In this document: in pieces, positions 18,201 through 27,707 of the stretch
Layout: each line of letters begins with the position of its first letter
How positions within the stretch are numbered: position 1 is the stretch's first letter
Notes under the pieces: model-generated
Seen by the model: only the letters and a program-made list of their open reading frames with translations
What the model was told of the DNA's origin: nothing
The model's database searches: none
Source: Paraburkholderia sejongensis
GTDB lineage: Bacteria; Pseudomonadota; Gammaproteobacteria; Burkholderiales; Burkholderiaceae
Direction: 5' to 3'
Assembly: GCF_020880815.1 (NCBI RefSeq)
Contig: NZ_JAJITD010000021.1
Span: 1 to 64,000 of the forward strand
DNA: 64,000 bases
Translations under genes and position numbers: made by a program

Positions 18201-20755
18201 GCGTTGGTCAAGTCGTACGGCTGTCCATCCACGAGGCCGGCGATCGCTCCGGCTGCGTTCAGGTTAACGACGCTCGCCGAATCGATGCTGCCGGCCGCAC
18301 CGCCCCGGGCTGTAATGGCGATGCCGTTCGGTCCATTGACGTTATAGATAGAATTGCCGGTTGAGAGCCTGGAGCCTGAATCCGTTGCCACGACTCCGCG
18401 CGCATTCTGCCCGTTGATATTCATCGTCAGAGGGCCTGCCGTCGAAGAGCCGGTGAACGCCGCGCCACCGGCGACGCGGAACAACGTCGAGTCGGTGGTG
18501 CCGACGGCGAGTCGCTGTGCGGCGACGTTGATCCTCGAGTCGGCGCCATAGGCGAAGAAGCCAATCTGCCCGGCGCCGGAAATGAAGTCGGGGACCGCGT
18601 TCGCGCCGACATCGATGGTCGCGCCTGAACGCGCATGCACGCCGATCGCGCCGGTCCCGGTCAGATTGACAGCGCCATCGACCGTTGCGGTGGCGTTCGC
18701 GCCTTGCGCCCAGACGCCGTAGTTGCGCGTGCCCGAGGCCGGATCGGCGCCACCGGCAACGGTGATCGTTCCCGTCGACGTTGCAGCGGTCGGCGTGGAG
18801 CCGGTGCCGATGACTTCGATGCCGATACCGTTGACGCCGCTCAACTCAATCGTGCCTGTATTGCTGACGGTAGCGGCGGTGTTGTCGGCAAGCATGCCGA
18901 CATTTGCAAGCGGCAATCCTGAAGCCGCACCGTTCACGATGATGTTGCCACCGTTGTTCAAGATGCCTGACGTTGAATGGATGCTCGCCATTGCCGTGGC
19001 GTTTTGCGCCTGGCCACCGACAACGATATCGCCGAGATTGTTCGCTGTCCCCGAACTGCCGAGCAGCACGCCATACGATTGCGTGGAAAGCGCCACGTCT
19101 GCCGCGGCCTCCGGAGAAGCGGCGTCATACTGCGCCGCGCGCCCGACGTAGATCGTGCCGCCCGCCAAATTGGTAAAACTGCCGTCTGACACCAGGCCAC
19201 CGATCGCCTGACTGTTCAGATTTGTCGCGTTGACCCCCACGTTGATCACGCCCGCGTTCGACGCCGCTGCAGTACCCGACACGGCCACCGCATAGTTTTG
19301 CAGCGCGAGGTTGTTACTCCCCGTATAGTTCCAGGCAGCGACATTCATTATGCCGTTGTTGATGAAGCGGGTGCCTGCTCCATTGGCCGATACGCCGAAG
19401 CCTTCGGTATAGGCGTTATAGCCAAAGTTGTCGGGCTGGGCCGCCGTGCCGGTGTTGAAGTTATTGCCCGACGCGTAGCCGGATGAGATCACGCCATTGT
19501 TGACGCCCTGGGCGCCGCTTTGAAGGCCAACTAGCGTGAAGCCTCCGGAGATTTGTCCATCGTTGACGAAGTGCGCGCCGTTTTCCGCGAGGACGGCGAA
19601 ACTTTGGCCGCTGTCGCTACGCACGTCGATCTGCCCACCGGCACCGACATGTAGCATCGCGTTCGCGCCCGTGCCATGAATGACCGAGAGGTTCCCGGTG
19701 GGGAGAGACACTTCATCGCTCGCGGACACATTGTTGGTGTATTGAACGGTTTGCTGCGTGAAGCTGACGGCCTGATTGAACGCGGTGTCGTAGGCGGACT
19801 GCGAATTCAATGCGCCGCTCTGAAGCGACCGTACGAGAAAATCATTGTAGGCGGCTAGCGAGGTTGTATCGGTGACGCTCCACCTGCTGCCGTTGAAAGC
19901 CTGAAAAGTACCGGCGTACGATGGAACGCGCATGGTATAGGTGCTGGCGCCTCCGCCCGGAGCGAGCGATACGAAATCGACCTGATTACGCGAGTCCCAA
20001 GTGACCACGCTCGGCGCGGCGCCGGTGCCGTCGGCGTAGATCAGGTCGGTCTCCTTCGCCGCCATTGCAATGCTATTGCCCGCTGACGCCGGAACGCTGG
20101 CCGGATTTCCAATCGCGACGTCGAGGGTACCGCCTGTGCTGGAGACTGTCCCAATCCGCGCGTCGACATACTGACTTCCATCGACGTTATGAAAAACCGG
20201 CACATTTGCCGTGTCCCAGTTCGAAGCGACGAAGTTGCCCGAGTTATAGGTGGCCACGATAATGTTGCCGCCGGTGATCGAGGCGGGCGTACTGACGCTT
20301 TGCACCTCCGCACCAAGAGTGAGACGTGGCTGGTTGGCAGTGCCCGAGACGATCGTCGTGCTGCCGAGCGGCATGATCGTGTAGCCGGCATCACTCCAGC
20401 CGCCGGTCCATCCGCCGGACAAGTGAACCACATCGGCGCCGGAAACGGCCACGGCCCCCGCGAGGTCATCATTATCCGCAGGATTGAAAGTGCCCGGCAC
20501 GCAGGTCCCACCGGTCGAGACTGCGGAGCCGTCGCCGCAAGTGGATGCATAGGCGGTACCCATCGTCGACACAACAGCAACAGAGAACCCCAGCGCGGCA
20601 ATAATGCGGTGCGGACAGCGCGCCGCTGGTAGAGCGTCATCCCCGCTCTCCACGACAGTTGCGCCAGAGCGCTTGCCGCGCGCCATGGTTGATTCCGAAA
20701 CGGCGACCCAACTGCCAAGAGCTTCATTCCATATTGAGCGAAACGATTTATTCAC
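15281..20755 (-). CDS. Giant AIDA-like autotransporter adhesin with ESPR signal
   Basis: The start is placed at GTG 20755, giving about 1824 residues beginning (V)NKSFRSIWNEALGSWVAVSE, the extended signal peptide region (ESPR) of large type V secreted proteins, followed by the hydrophobic signal core IIAALGFSVAVVSTMGTAYA. The passenger (about 60-1530) is a long, Gly/Ala/Thr/Ser-rich, repeat-like beta-helix with a Cys pair (CGDGSAVSTGGTC). A proline/alanine linker (about 1500-1520) leads to a C-terminal beta-barrel (about 1550-1824) ending YRYSW, with the terminal aromatic residue used by the BAM machinery. It should be displayed on the surface as an adhesin or biofilm factor. It sits inside the EPS locus between wzc and the GT2 gene. 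Confidence 0.9.
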   Translation of the reverse strand: MNKSFRSIWNEALGSWVAVSESTMARGKRSGATVVESGDDALPAARCPHRIIAALGFSVAVVSTMGTAYASTCGDGSAVSTGGTCVPGTFNPADNDDLAGAVAVSGADVVHLSGGWTGGWSDAGYTIMPLGSTTIVSGTANQPRLTLGAEVQSVSTPASITGGNIIVATYNSGNFVASNWDTANVPVFHNVDGSQYVDARIGTVSSTGGTLDVAIGNPASVPASAGNSIAMAAKETDLIYADGTGAAPSVVTWDSRNQVDFVSLAPGGGASTYTMRVPSYAGTFQAFNGSRWSVTDTTSLAAYNDFLVRSLQSGALNSQSAYDTAFNQAVSFTQQTVQYTNNVSASDEVSLPTGNLSVIHGTGANAMLHVGAGGQIDVRSDSGQSFAVLAENGAHFVNDGQISGGFTLVGLQSGAQGVNNGVISSGYASGNNFNTGTAAQPDNFGYNAYTEGFGVSANGAGTRFINNGIMNVAAWNYTGSNNLALQNYAVAVSGTAAASNAGVINVGVNATNLNSQAIGGLVSDGSFTNLAGGTIYVGRAAQYDAASPEAAADVALSTQSYGVLLGSSGTANNLGDIVVGGQAQNATAMASIHSTSGILNNGGNIIVNGAASGLPLANVGMLADNTAATVSNTGTIELSGVNGIGIEVIGTGSTPTAATSTGTITVAGGADPASGTRNYGVWAQGANATATVDGAVNLTGTGAIGVHARSGATIDVGANAVPDFISGAGQIGFFAYGADSRINVAAQRLAVGTTDSTLFRVAGGAAFTGSSTAGPLTMNINGQNARGVVATDSGSRLSTGNSIYNVNGPNGIAITARGGAAGSIDSASVVNLNAAGAIAGLVDGQPYDLTNAPSGAPVATVLTNNAAVRSGTAGVTGFVAQNLGVLANNSTVTLTGAGSTGVVVGSQGTVSNASTICVSNGTGALVQGATASLINNGTTEADDGIAAIRLTGAGASVGLPGSATVIAGGTADGIQIDASDSAGSATAGPASITVSGSGKGIDNLGENSTIALSGTRIGTTGAASDGVSSTGARATISADAATIIKTAGDHAVGLFVSGAGSTVTNSGAAVTTTGQNAIGIEMINGASATLTAGSVSTAGQAAPGVQASGAGSSILSNNGTIIRTAGAASIGADANAGGSLALRGAQIATTGISAHGVVAASGGTATLATTAIKTTGTLADGVVAQNGGTVADTGSTISSAAANGATADSGGVLTLSATTLNGATSGVVTSDTLANGATSVVTVNGGNVTSATGPAFLANGGTADLIVQNGTVATAGNGTLLNLTNGSNVTFTASNENLTGNIFADVASTGNVFLTNHTTLTGQIDPVDVTIDDTSAWNVTANSTLGGLTNAGNVVFVAPTGDPTLAGSYKTVTTSSYVGNGGAIALNTYLGADASPTDQLVLNGGSASGTSALKISNTTGSGAHTTSDGIPVVVATNGASTAASAFHLARPVQAGAYEYLLYRGSQSSANSWYLRSDLIPTSTTTPPGVPAPAAAAAAVPAAYRPGVAGYTMTPSLNIDYGFATLDRLHERVGDIANVEKQQPGNQNGVWGRIGGQTLDADAGSRFAADEKTFFAQFGKDWTLDHAAGGGSTHAGVTVTFGTADASFSDMARSINRALSASTGSTEMHAQSVGGYWTRYLSDGTYFDSVGQLTHYSNRYSDVYGSSASQNGFGVALSQEVGKPFYLGSSAVAIEPQAQLMYQYLKLNGFEDNISAITGTTTNALRGRLGVRVFRANMENATRTSTTTPYFTADVLHDFFSPGQTAVGGTSFDLGLGRTWYELGVGVATSFGKSGEFYANVKYSRNLEGQYRQGVMGKAGYRYSW

Positions 20756-21335
20756 GGCCAATCCTGTTTGAATAATCAATGTCGACCTGCGATTTACCGC
20801 AGGCTGCGTCTATACGACAAATAATGGCTCTCAACGGCGTGCTGTGACTTCGTCCATGCCCGGCATCCGCAACTGATGCATTCATTTGAAATTGATATAA
20901 ATCTATCTGACGCACCGCGCCGCGATGATCAAAGATTGAAAATTGCGTACGCGATTTCTTAAATAAAATGTTTATTGATAATTTAATCAAGCGAACAGAT
21001 CCGAGTTGAAACAGATCACGGTTTTATGAAGACGAATTGCGATGTGCAGTGGCTTCAACTTCCAAACCTGAATAGCGTAGCGATTGCTGTCGCGCAGCGT
21101 ATAAACGACGGGACGGTGAGCGGGCGGCGGCCCGTCCAGGTCGCGTGGGACGTCGCGCGGATCGTGTGATGACAGGCCGCGCGCTATCGGTTTTCGATTG
21201 TGGGTGGCCGACGTCACCGTTTGCGGGGCGACGCGAGCATGTTGACCAGAGCAGCTTGCCGCCGCTCACCGTCTACTGTGGTCATGCGCTATCGAACGGC
21301 ATCGTCAGCACCTGCTGCCGTCGGCCACGCGAGAC
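20756..21335. other. Intergenic region upstream of the autotransporter
   Basis: The 580 bases lie between the wzc 3' end and the autotransporter start (both minus). The part nearest the autotransporter (about 20880-21000) is AT-rich, for example AATAAAATGTTTATTGATAA, and should hold its promoter. Open frames here show no family features. Confidence 0.5.
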
Positions 21336-23630
21336 TCAGACCACCGACGCCTTCGCATCATTAGTATAAGCGTGGATGTACTCATAGCTGCGCCGGTAGC
21401 TCCGCCGCGGTGACATGCCGTTGAATATCGCGCCCGCAATCAATGCGCCTGCGCTATCCAGATGCTTGAGCGTTTCCTCGACCTCCTGTTCAGTCTGCGC
21501 ATTCTCCCTCAATACGAGTACAGTCGCGCCCGCATGACGGGTAACGATCAGCCCGTCCGTCACCGCGAGTACTGGAGGCGTGTCGAATAGCACCAAGTCA
21601 TAGTGCGCAATGAAGTGATCGAGCAATTTTCGCATCTTCTCTGTCGCAAGCAGTTCGGCGGGATTATCCGGGTGCATGCCTGCGGGCAACAGTGACAGGT
21701 GCGGAACACTGGTTCGATAGACCGTGTTTTCCAGCGGCGCATCGCCGGTCAGCAACTCAGTCAGCCCCACTGCGTGCGGCAGTCCAAAAAGCGCGCCGAG
21801 CCGCCCGCGTCTCAGATCGCTGTCGATCAGCAATACGCGCTTGCCGGCTTGAGCACACAGCACCGCGAGATTGGCCGCAACGAAAGTTTTGCCCGTGGAA
21901 GGCGTCGCGCCGGTGACCATCACGACGCGGTCCTGCGTCGTGAGCAAAGTCGAGTCAAGCATCGTACGGATACGACGCAAACCTTCGATCGCCGGATCGT
22001 TTGGATACGTCGCCGCGAGCAGCGCATCGGCGCTCGGACGGTACGGAGGTGCGAGCGCGCGCCTGCCGCCTACCCGTTGCGCAAACGCCGCCGCCGCGCC
22101 AAACAATGCCGGCGCGTGTTCGAGATTTGCCTGTTTGCTGCTGAACGGCACCGCGCCCAACATCTTCAACCGCAGCCGGGTCTCGATCTGCTCTGGCTCG
22201 CTCACAGATTGCGATAGATATCTACGCGCGATTACGAATAGGACGCCGAGAAAAAAACCAGGCACGGGAGCAACCGCGATTGCCATGCCGCGCTGCGGCT
22301 TCACAGGTGTTGAGGGCTCCACTGCCGTATCGATCACGTTCACGTTGCCTACGGTGCCTGCGCGTGATACAGAGAGCTCGTGTGCCTTGTTGACCATCGC
22401 GACGTAAATGTCCTCGGCCACTTTTGCGTCGCGCGTCAGATCAGCTGATTGTCGGTCCGCTTCAGGCATTGCATTGAAACGTGCTTCGAATTTGTCTTGT
22501 GCCGCATGCAATTCGGCGAGTTGTGCGTCGACTGTCTTCACCTGTGGGCTGTGAGCGGTGAAGCGATCGAGCAGCTCCGTGCGCTGAAGGTTCAGTGCCG
22601 CAATCTGTTTTGAAAACTCGATGCTGCCTTGCAGGTAGCTCTGACTCTCCGTGCTCGCCTGCATCGAACTGGATGTGATTCGGTGCTTCTGAAGCTCGCC
22701 CTCGGCGCGCTTCAGGTTGTCTCGCAAGCTTGGCAGTTCGCCATTAATGAACGCGAGCATTTTGCTGGCTTCCTGCTGATCGCGCGTGAGATGCGCGGAG
22801 ACGTAGTTCCTCGCGATCGAATTCGCGACCGCCGTTGCAACCGCGGAATCGCGATTTTCGAAGCTGACCTGCACGATGCCGGTTTCCTTGCCGATTTCCG
22901 CAACCTTGAGATGGGGCGCGAATAGATCGACCGCGGTCACCTCGTTCAGACGCTCAACCGTGAAGCTCACTCCCGAAGGCGCGATGAGTCTGTTCACCAG
23001 AATGGAGACGTCGCCGGTCTGCGCCAGTTTCCCTTCCTCTCCCTCGGCCAACAACTTGCCGTGCGGATCGAATAGCTGGAAGTGCCGGTTGTCGAGCACC
23101 TTCAGCTCCAGCTTCTTGTCCTGCAGCGCAATCGGCACATTCACCTGAGAGATATCCAGCACTTCCCCGCCCCATGCAAAGGATGACAGTCCGAGCCACG
23201 CTCGTGACAGCGTCCCGGGCGTAGAGAAGCTCGCAGCGAGCGTGCCGAGCACGGGGAATCTGCTCGGCGTTACCACGATATCGAGGCCGTTCTGCGAAAT
23301 GACCGGAGCAAGCACCGCCCGACTTCTGATAATTGCCATTTCGGTGTTCGTGGGCGGACCGTTCGGCGACGCAATGCTCTGCATTTGCTGCTTGCTCACC
23401 AACTGGGCCAGTTCATTCTGCTTTGGCACTTCTACTTGTACCAATGCGTCGGCCGAGTACTGCGGCGCCGCAAAGATGGCATACAGCCCAGCGAGCACGA
23501 CGGTCGCCGCGGTGATGCCGATCACAACCCATAGGTTATCGACGATCAAGCGGACCAGATCCCGCAGCGCGAAACCATCGCTGACGCGCGGCGAATTCAC
23601 GTAGCCGGTGTGGACTTGTCGCGTTTTCAT
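21336..23630 (-). CDS. wzc: Wzc/BceF-like polysaccharide co-polymerase and tyrosine autokinase
   Basis: With the ATG start at 23630 the protein has 764 residues. It has a Wzz domain with membrane helices at about 35-58 and 450-470 around a coiled-coil periplasmic region. A cytoplasmic BY-kinase domain follows: Walker A GATPSTGKT (about 575), A' VLLIDSDLRRGR (about 600), Walker B LVLFDTPP (about 680), and a C-terminal tyrosine cluster (RRSYRRSYEYIHAY). It controls EPS chain length and export by cycles of autophosphorylation together with Wza. A separate Wzb-like phosphatase is not present in the window. A strong sigma-54-type promoter sequence lies about 230 bases upstream (23859-23875). A TTG at 23642 is an alternative start four codons upstream. 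Confidence 0.92.
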   Translation of the reverse strand: MKTRQVHTGYVNSPRVSDGFALRDLVRLIVDNLWVVIGITAATVVLAGLYAIFAAPQYSADALVQVEVPKQNELAQLVSKQQMQSIASPNGPPTNTEMAIIRSRAVLAPVISQNGLDIVVTPSRFPVLGTLAASFSTPGTLSRAWLGLSSFAWGGEVLDISQVNVPIALQDKKLELKVLDNRHFQLFDPHGKLLAEGEEGKLAQTGDVSILVNRLIAPSGVSFTVERLNEVTAVDLFAPHLKVAEIGKETGIVQVSFENRDSAVATAVANSIARNYVSAHLTRDQQEASKMLAFINGELPSLRDNLKRAEGELQKHRITSSSMQASTESQSYLQGSIEFSKQIAALNLQRTELLDRFTAHSPQVKTVDAQLAELHAAQDKFEARFNAMPEADRQSADLTRDAKVAEDIYVAMVNKAHELSVSRAGTVGNVNVIDTAVEPSTPVKPQRGMAIAVAPVPGFFLGVLFVIARRYLSQSVSEPEQIETRLRLKMLGAVPFSSKQANLEHAPALFGAAAAFAQRVGGRRALAPPYRPSADALLAATYPNDPAIEGLRRIRTMLDSTLLTTQDRVVMVTGATPSTGKTFVAANLAVLCAQAGKRVLLIDSDLRRGRLGALFGLPHAVGLTELLTGDAPLENTVYRTSVPHLSLLPAGMHPDNPAELLATEKMRKLLDHFIAHYDLVLFDTPPVLAVTDGLIVTRHAGATVLVLRENAQTEQEVEETLKHLDSAGALIAGAIFNGMSPRRSYRRSYEYIHAYTNDAKASVV

Positions 23631-24938
23631 GTAAAAATCCAATTTAACAATAGATGTATCTGTCCTTCATTGACCGGCATGCATTTGCGGCCGTCGCGCC
23701 AACACTTCGTCCAACGAAGTGGAGGCCTTCCGAGTCCGCCGACGCGGTAGATACCGTATGAGGACTCTGCAATTTCTCTGCTTACGATCGTGTTGACACG
23801 TATTGAGCGATCTTTGCACGCCGTCACGCACTCCTCTCGCAGAACCGGGCATGCCTCATGCGATTTGCGTGCCAACGTTGGGAATTCATTGATGGCGCAA
23901 GCGCACAGCATTACTACACGGATGAGAGGCACTCAATTACGCCTCAAAAGCGTCTCGTTTTCTGACAACGAGTAGCGCTCTAGCTTTTTATTTGTGTTTT
24001 GGCTGGCGATAAATGGAAGACCAGGAAGGCAACCGAACCACCATTGCACAACGGACGGCGATAACTGCGCCAACTGCTGCCACGTCACGCCGTTTTCCAG
24101 GAAGAATTTCAAAATAAAACATGGCCCTTTCGGGTGCATCAAAACTGCCTCAACCGCGCGACGCCTGCTTTCGTCTCATATGTAACCAATCGAACACACG
24201 TTTTCAACATATTGATTCATACGGGTTTTTATATACACATCCGAAAGACATGTTATACCGAAAAGTCGGTAACTTCCCTTACCCAAAGCATCCTCAACAC
24301 AATCTTCCGCACAGAATTTACATGTTTACAGCATCTCCATGTGGTACGTATTTGACCAAACGTAATTTGACATTCTAAACTGCCGATATTTTTAAATAAC
24401 GTCAAACCAATGAATTCGCGCGATGACAAATAGAAAATCATGTTATCTTAAGAAGCCAATTTTGCCATCCAGCACATGGTAAGTACCCCGTTAATTTAAC
24501 CATTAAGGTACGTCACTTTTTATTCTTGAGTGGAAGCGGCGTCTTTAAACAAGCGCTCTCTTTTTTATTCGCGCTGTGCGAATTCGTGCGATCGATCACG
24601 AAAGAATAGGCCGATCCGATGTAGTGGATGCTTGACGATTTTCGTCCCTCCGCGCTCTTCACGCTGCTGCAGGCTGCCGGCGATCTTTTTCTCCGCAATG
24701 CGAAAGCATCATGCGCGGGCTCACAAAGACGTCCATGCCGACGCACCGTACCCAGCGGCTGCATCGTGACGCGTTTCGCGGCCAACGCATCACGTTAGCG
24801 ACGAAATTCGTGCCAGCGATGTTCCAGACGGGCGAAAGCGCGGCAACAGTTTCCACGCAAAGACAGTGCTACGCACACATCGGTACTCGCGAAACAGATC
24901 GACGTGCTTGCTCTCCGGGCAGGCAAGGAGAAGCAGCA
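23631..24938. other. Long AT-rich divergent regulatory region between wzc and wzy
   Basis: About 1.3 kb lies between divergent wzc (minus) and wzy (plus). From about 23940 to 24560 it is strongly AT-rich compared with its surroundings. None of the open frames has codon use or motifs of a real gene. It contains the sigma-54 site for wzc (23859-23875). The size and base composition suggest a regulatory region bound by nucleoid proteins or enhancer-binding activators, or an inserted foreign segment. Confidence 0.55.
23859..23875 (-). promoter_or_regulatory. Sigma-54 (-24/-12) promoter for wzc
   Basis: The minus strand reads TTGGCACGCAAATCGCA, with GG (-24) and GC (-12) exactly 10 bases apart; the consensus is TGGCACG-N4-TTGC(A/T). 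The -24 half is perfect and the -12 half has one mismatch (TCGC for TTGC). Transcription would start near 23848, leaving a leader of about 218 bases before the wzc ATG. Confidence 0.75.
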
Positions 24939-26204
24939 ATGGATGACACTCACGATTCTTTGACGACAATGTCTTGGGACACCGCCTCTGTGCGCACAAG
25001 CGGTCAGACAGCGTACAACGGATACTGGTGGGAGGATCCGACACGCCTGTTGTTGTTCTTCATTCTTCCGCTTTACGTACTGCTTTCCATAGAACTGCTC
25101 GGCGAACAGAAGGCCATTACCCATATCTACTACACCGGCTTCTACGCGTTCGCGGGCGGGCTGTTTCTGGTAGTGGTGATGGTCGTCTCGTCGATAGGGC
25201 GAGCGTCTACACCTGTGGTGCCCCGTACGCCTGTCGAGATTCCTGTCCGGGTACTTGACTTCGTCTTCTTTCTGGCGATCCTCGGCTACGCGATCATGAT
25301 GGGCCAGGTACTCAGCCACCCCGCAATGATCCTGTCGTTCTTTCGCGGAACTACGACCGTCTATGAACTGCTGGAAATTAAGGGACGCATCGCTGGATTG
25401 AGCACATTGACCGAAGCGACAATGGCCTACGTGCCACTGTACTTTTACGTGTTCAAACAGGTACAACGAGGATTCAATCGTTACAAGCTTTACCTAATCG
25501 TACTCGGCTTGTTGACACTCCTTCGAAGCTTCGTATTTGCCGAGCGGCTCGCCGTGATCGAAGTGGCGCTGCCCGCGGTGCTGATGTATGTGCGATTCAG
25601 AGGGCGCTCCCGGCGTTCGAAGCTTTTGACGTTTGGCCCGTTCGCCGCAATCGGTCCCATGTTGGGCCTCTTCATAGTGAACGAGTACCACCGGTCATGG
25701 GAAACCTACTACATCAATATCTACGACAACATTTTCGACTTCGCCATCGAGCGGCTGGCCTTGTATTACTCCACCGCGTTGAACAACGGGTCGGGTATGC
25801 TGACAATGCTCGGATGGGGCAGCGGCAGCCCGATGTATACGTTCGACTGGCTGATCCACTTTCCGGTTATCGGCGAATTCATCAAGCCATTGCTGGATTC
25901 CAGTGCCGATTTTGAGTCATTCCTGAACAACCACGCTGATCCCGAGTTCAACAATCCGTCGGGAATCTTCGTGCATTTTTATGAGTGGGGGTGGTTCGCA
26001 CTTTTCATTGCGGTATTTATCGGCTGGAGTTTCAACAGGAGTTACACGGGCTGGCGATCGGGCGATGGCTTTTGGTGCTGCGCTCATTCCGCGCTGTATG
26101 TCTGCCTGCTCGAGATTCTGCGCATCCCGAACCTCTTCAGCGGCAGAAATCTGGTACCGCTTGGGGTTCTCTTCGTGGTTTTTCACTTCATGAAAAGGCC
26201 TTAG
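24939..26204 (+). CDS. wzy: Wzy-type polysaccharide polymerase
   Basis: The start is ATG 24939 (MDDTHDS), preceded by AAGGAG at 24925-24930 with good spacing. The 421-residue product has about 10-12 hydrophobic segments and a large hydrophilic loop (about 235-330, containing RSWETYYINIYDNIFDFAIERL and SFLNNHADPEF), the topology of O-antigen/EPS polymerases. These proteins join flipped repeat units in the periplasm and are poorly conserved, so the call rests on topology, the loop and the position inside a Wzx/Wzy locus. The gene is transcribed alone, divergent from wzc. An in-frame extension to 24711 is open but lacks a ribosome site. Confidence 0.8.
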   Translation: MDDTHDSLTTMSWDTASVRTSGQTAYNGYWWEDPTRLLLFFILPLYVLLSIELLGEQKAITHIYYTGFYAFAGGLFLVVVMVVSSIGRASTPVVPRTPVEIPVRVLDFVFFLAILGYAIMMGQVLSHPAMILSFFRGTTTVYELLEIKGRIAGLSTLTEATMAYVPLYFYVFKQVQRGFNRYKLYLIVLGLLTLLRSFVFAERLAVIEVALPAVLMYVRFRGRSRRSKLLTFGPFAAIGPMLGLFIVNEYHRSWETYYINIYDNIFDFAIERLALYYSTALNNGSGMLTMLGWGSGSPMYTFDWLIHFPVIGEFIKPLLDSSADFESFLNNHADPEFNNPSGIFVHFYEWGWFALFIAVFIGWSFNRSYTGWRSGDGFWCCAHSALYVCLLEILRIPNLFSGRNLVPLGVLFVVFHFMKRP

Positions 26205-26405
26205 AGACGCACATAGTCGTCACGCTCTGTGGCGCAATGAGAGATGTCTGTGATGGGTGTGCTGTACTCGAACTAGCGCGCATGAATACTTGCGAGCGAT
26301 GTGCGGGACACGCTCGCCGACAGTAAACGCTGTCACGGGTACGGGCGACGACATGATCGCCCTCGTGAAGACGGATCGATCACCCCTTCGCGGTTCCGCA
26401 GATGA

Positions 26406-27650
26406 TTATTCGAGCCCTCGAAGCACACTTAGCAACTCAGCCGCCGCGTCTTTCCAGCGGAAGGTCCGCGCGTGCTCACGGCCTTTTGTTCGCATGGTTT
26501 CGCGGGCGTCCGCATCGCCCATCAGATGCGTGATCTTCGCCGCGATATCTTCGGCGGAGCGTGCGTCGCAATACAGAGCGCAATCGCCACAGACTTCCGT
26601 TAACGCGCCCTCCCGCGAAGTAATCACCGGACACCCGCAGTACATGGCCTCAAGGGGAGGCAGACCAAATCCCTCATACAGTGATGGAAAGACAAAGCAC
26701 ACCGCACGCTCGTAAAGCGCTTTCAGTTCTCCATCGCTGACATAGCCCGCCCAAACGATGTTTTCCGGAGCGGCTCCGCCATCTCGCGCCTCTGTGCCGA
26801 ATATCTTGACGTTCTTGCCACCCGCAATCACGAACTTCGGTCCGCCTGAGTCACGCGCCAGCAGCGCAATCGCGTCGAGAACACGTGTGAGGTTTTTGCC
26901 CGGCGCAAGCGACCCTACGATCAATACAAAACCCTCGGGCTCAACGCCCAACCGGTTCAATATCGAAGAATCGCTGACGACCCGGTCGAGATGATCTACT
27001 CCATTTCTTATCACCGAAATCTTGTCCGGAGACACGCCCAGTTGCGTTGCAATACGCGCCTTCGAAAACGCGGATACGGTCAGAATGTGCCGAACATTGC
27101 GTTTGAGCACCCCAAACGAAAACCGATACCAGAGCCGGAATTTTCCCGAGTATCCCTCCGGTAAGTCGAAGATCGCGGCGTCATGAATCATCAGCACCTG
27201 CCGGCGCATGAACATTGGGCCGACATTGCACAAGCTCAACAGCGTTCGTCCGTTTGCCGCGAACGGAAGGGCAAGCTGCTCCCACAGCACACCGCGAAAA
27301 CGCCGCACCACACGACGGGAGACCCACGGCGATAGCTGGTCGTCCAGATAGTCACGCGGCACGAGCAAGATCGGGCTTTCGTGAGGCAGCAGGCGGGACA
27401 ATGCGTATGTAAGCTCATGCGCAACACGCTGCACGCCGGTCAGACGCTGCGAGGTAAACTTTCCGTTGATGGCGATCATCAGGGGTATTTCGTCTGCGGT
27501 GCTCCTGTTGTCGGCAACGGCCGCCGCTCCAGAAACCGCACTGCCCGAGTCAACGACCGACGCCACGACAGCTACGCCGGCCACCTCTTCCCTTTTCAGT
27601 TTTTCACGGACACGCCCGCTCCGACTGCGGGCAACTTCGCGATGATTCAT
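26406..27650 (-). CDS. GT4-family glycosyltransferase
   Basis: From ATG 27650 the protein has 414 residues, but the first 55 are low-complexity and the fold starts at M58 (27479; MIAINGKFTSQRLTGVQRVA), so the shorter start is likely. Motifs: LMIHDAAIFD, TVSAFSKARIA, VLIVGSLAPGKNL (donor Rossmann half) and E-x7-E in SLYEGFGLPPLEAMYCGCPV. It should be a retaining transferase adding a sugar to the growing repeat unit. It is the last gene of the minus operon crp-like / sugar-phosphate transferase / wza / GT4, 58 bases after wza. Confidence 0.85.
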   Translation of the reverse strand: MNHREVARSRSGRVREKLKREEVAGVAVVASVVDSGSAVSGAAAVADNRSTADEIPLMIAINGKFTSQRLTGVQRVAHELTYALSRLLPHESPILLVPRDYLDDQLSPWVSRRVVRRFRGVLWEQLALPFAANGRTLLSLCNVGPMFMRRQVLMIHDAAIFDLPEGYSGKFRLWYRFSFGVLKRNVRHILTVSAFSKARIATQLGVSPDKISVIRNGVDHLDRVVSDSSILNRLGVEPEGFVLIVGSLAPGKNLTRVLDAIALLARDSGGPKFVIAGGKNVKIFGTEARDGGAAPENIVWAGYVSDGELKALYERAVCFVFPSLYEGFGLPPLEAMYCGCPVITSREGALTEVCGDCALYCDARSAEDIAAKITHLMGDADARETMRTKGREHARTFRWKDAAAELLSVLRGLE

Positions 27651-27707
27651 TAATTTGTTATCCTACATTTACAGTTGTTTGTCATTCACATGAACCGTGC
27701 GTCTCTT

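Noticed and set aside
15281..20755. Many long plus-strand open frames across the autotransporter gene
   Set aside because: They are antisense shadows of a GC-rich repetitive coding region with Val/Ala/Pro-rich low-complexity products.
20987..21269. Minus-strand open frames between wzc and the autotransporter
   Set aside because: Short, without start context or recognisable domain; the region is better explained as promoter sequence.
23627..23932. 101-codon minus-strand frame upstream of wzc
   Set aside because: It overlaps the sigma-54 site, has no motif and an unusual Cys/Trp/Arg-rich composition.
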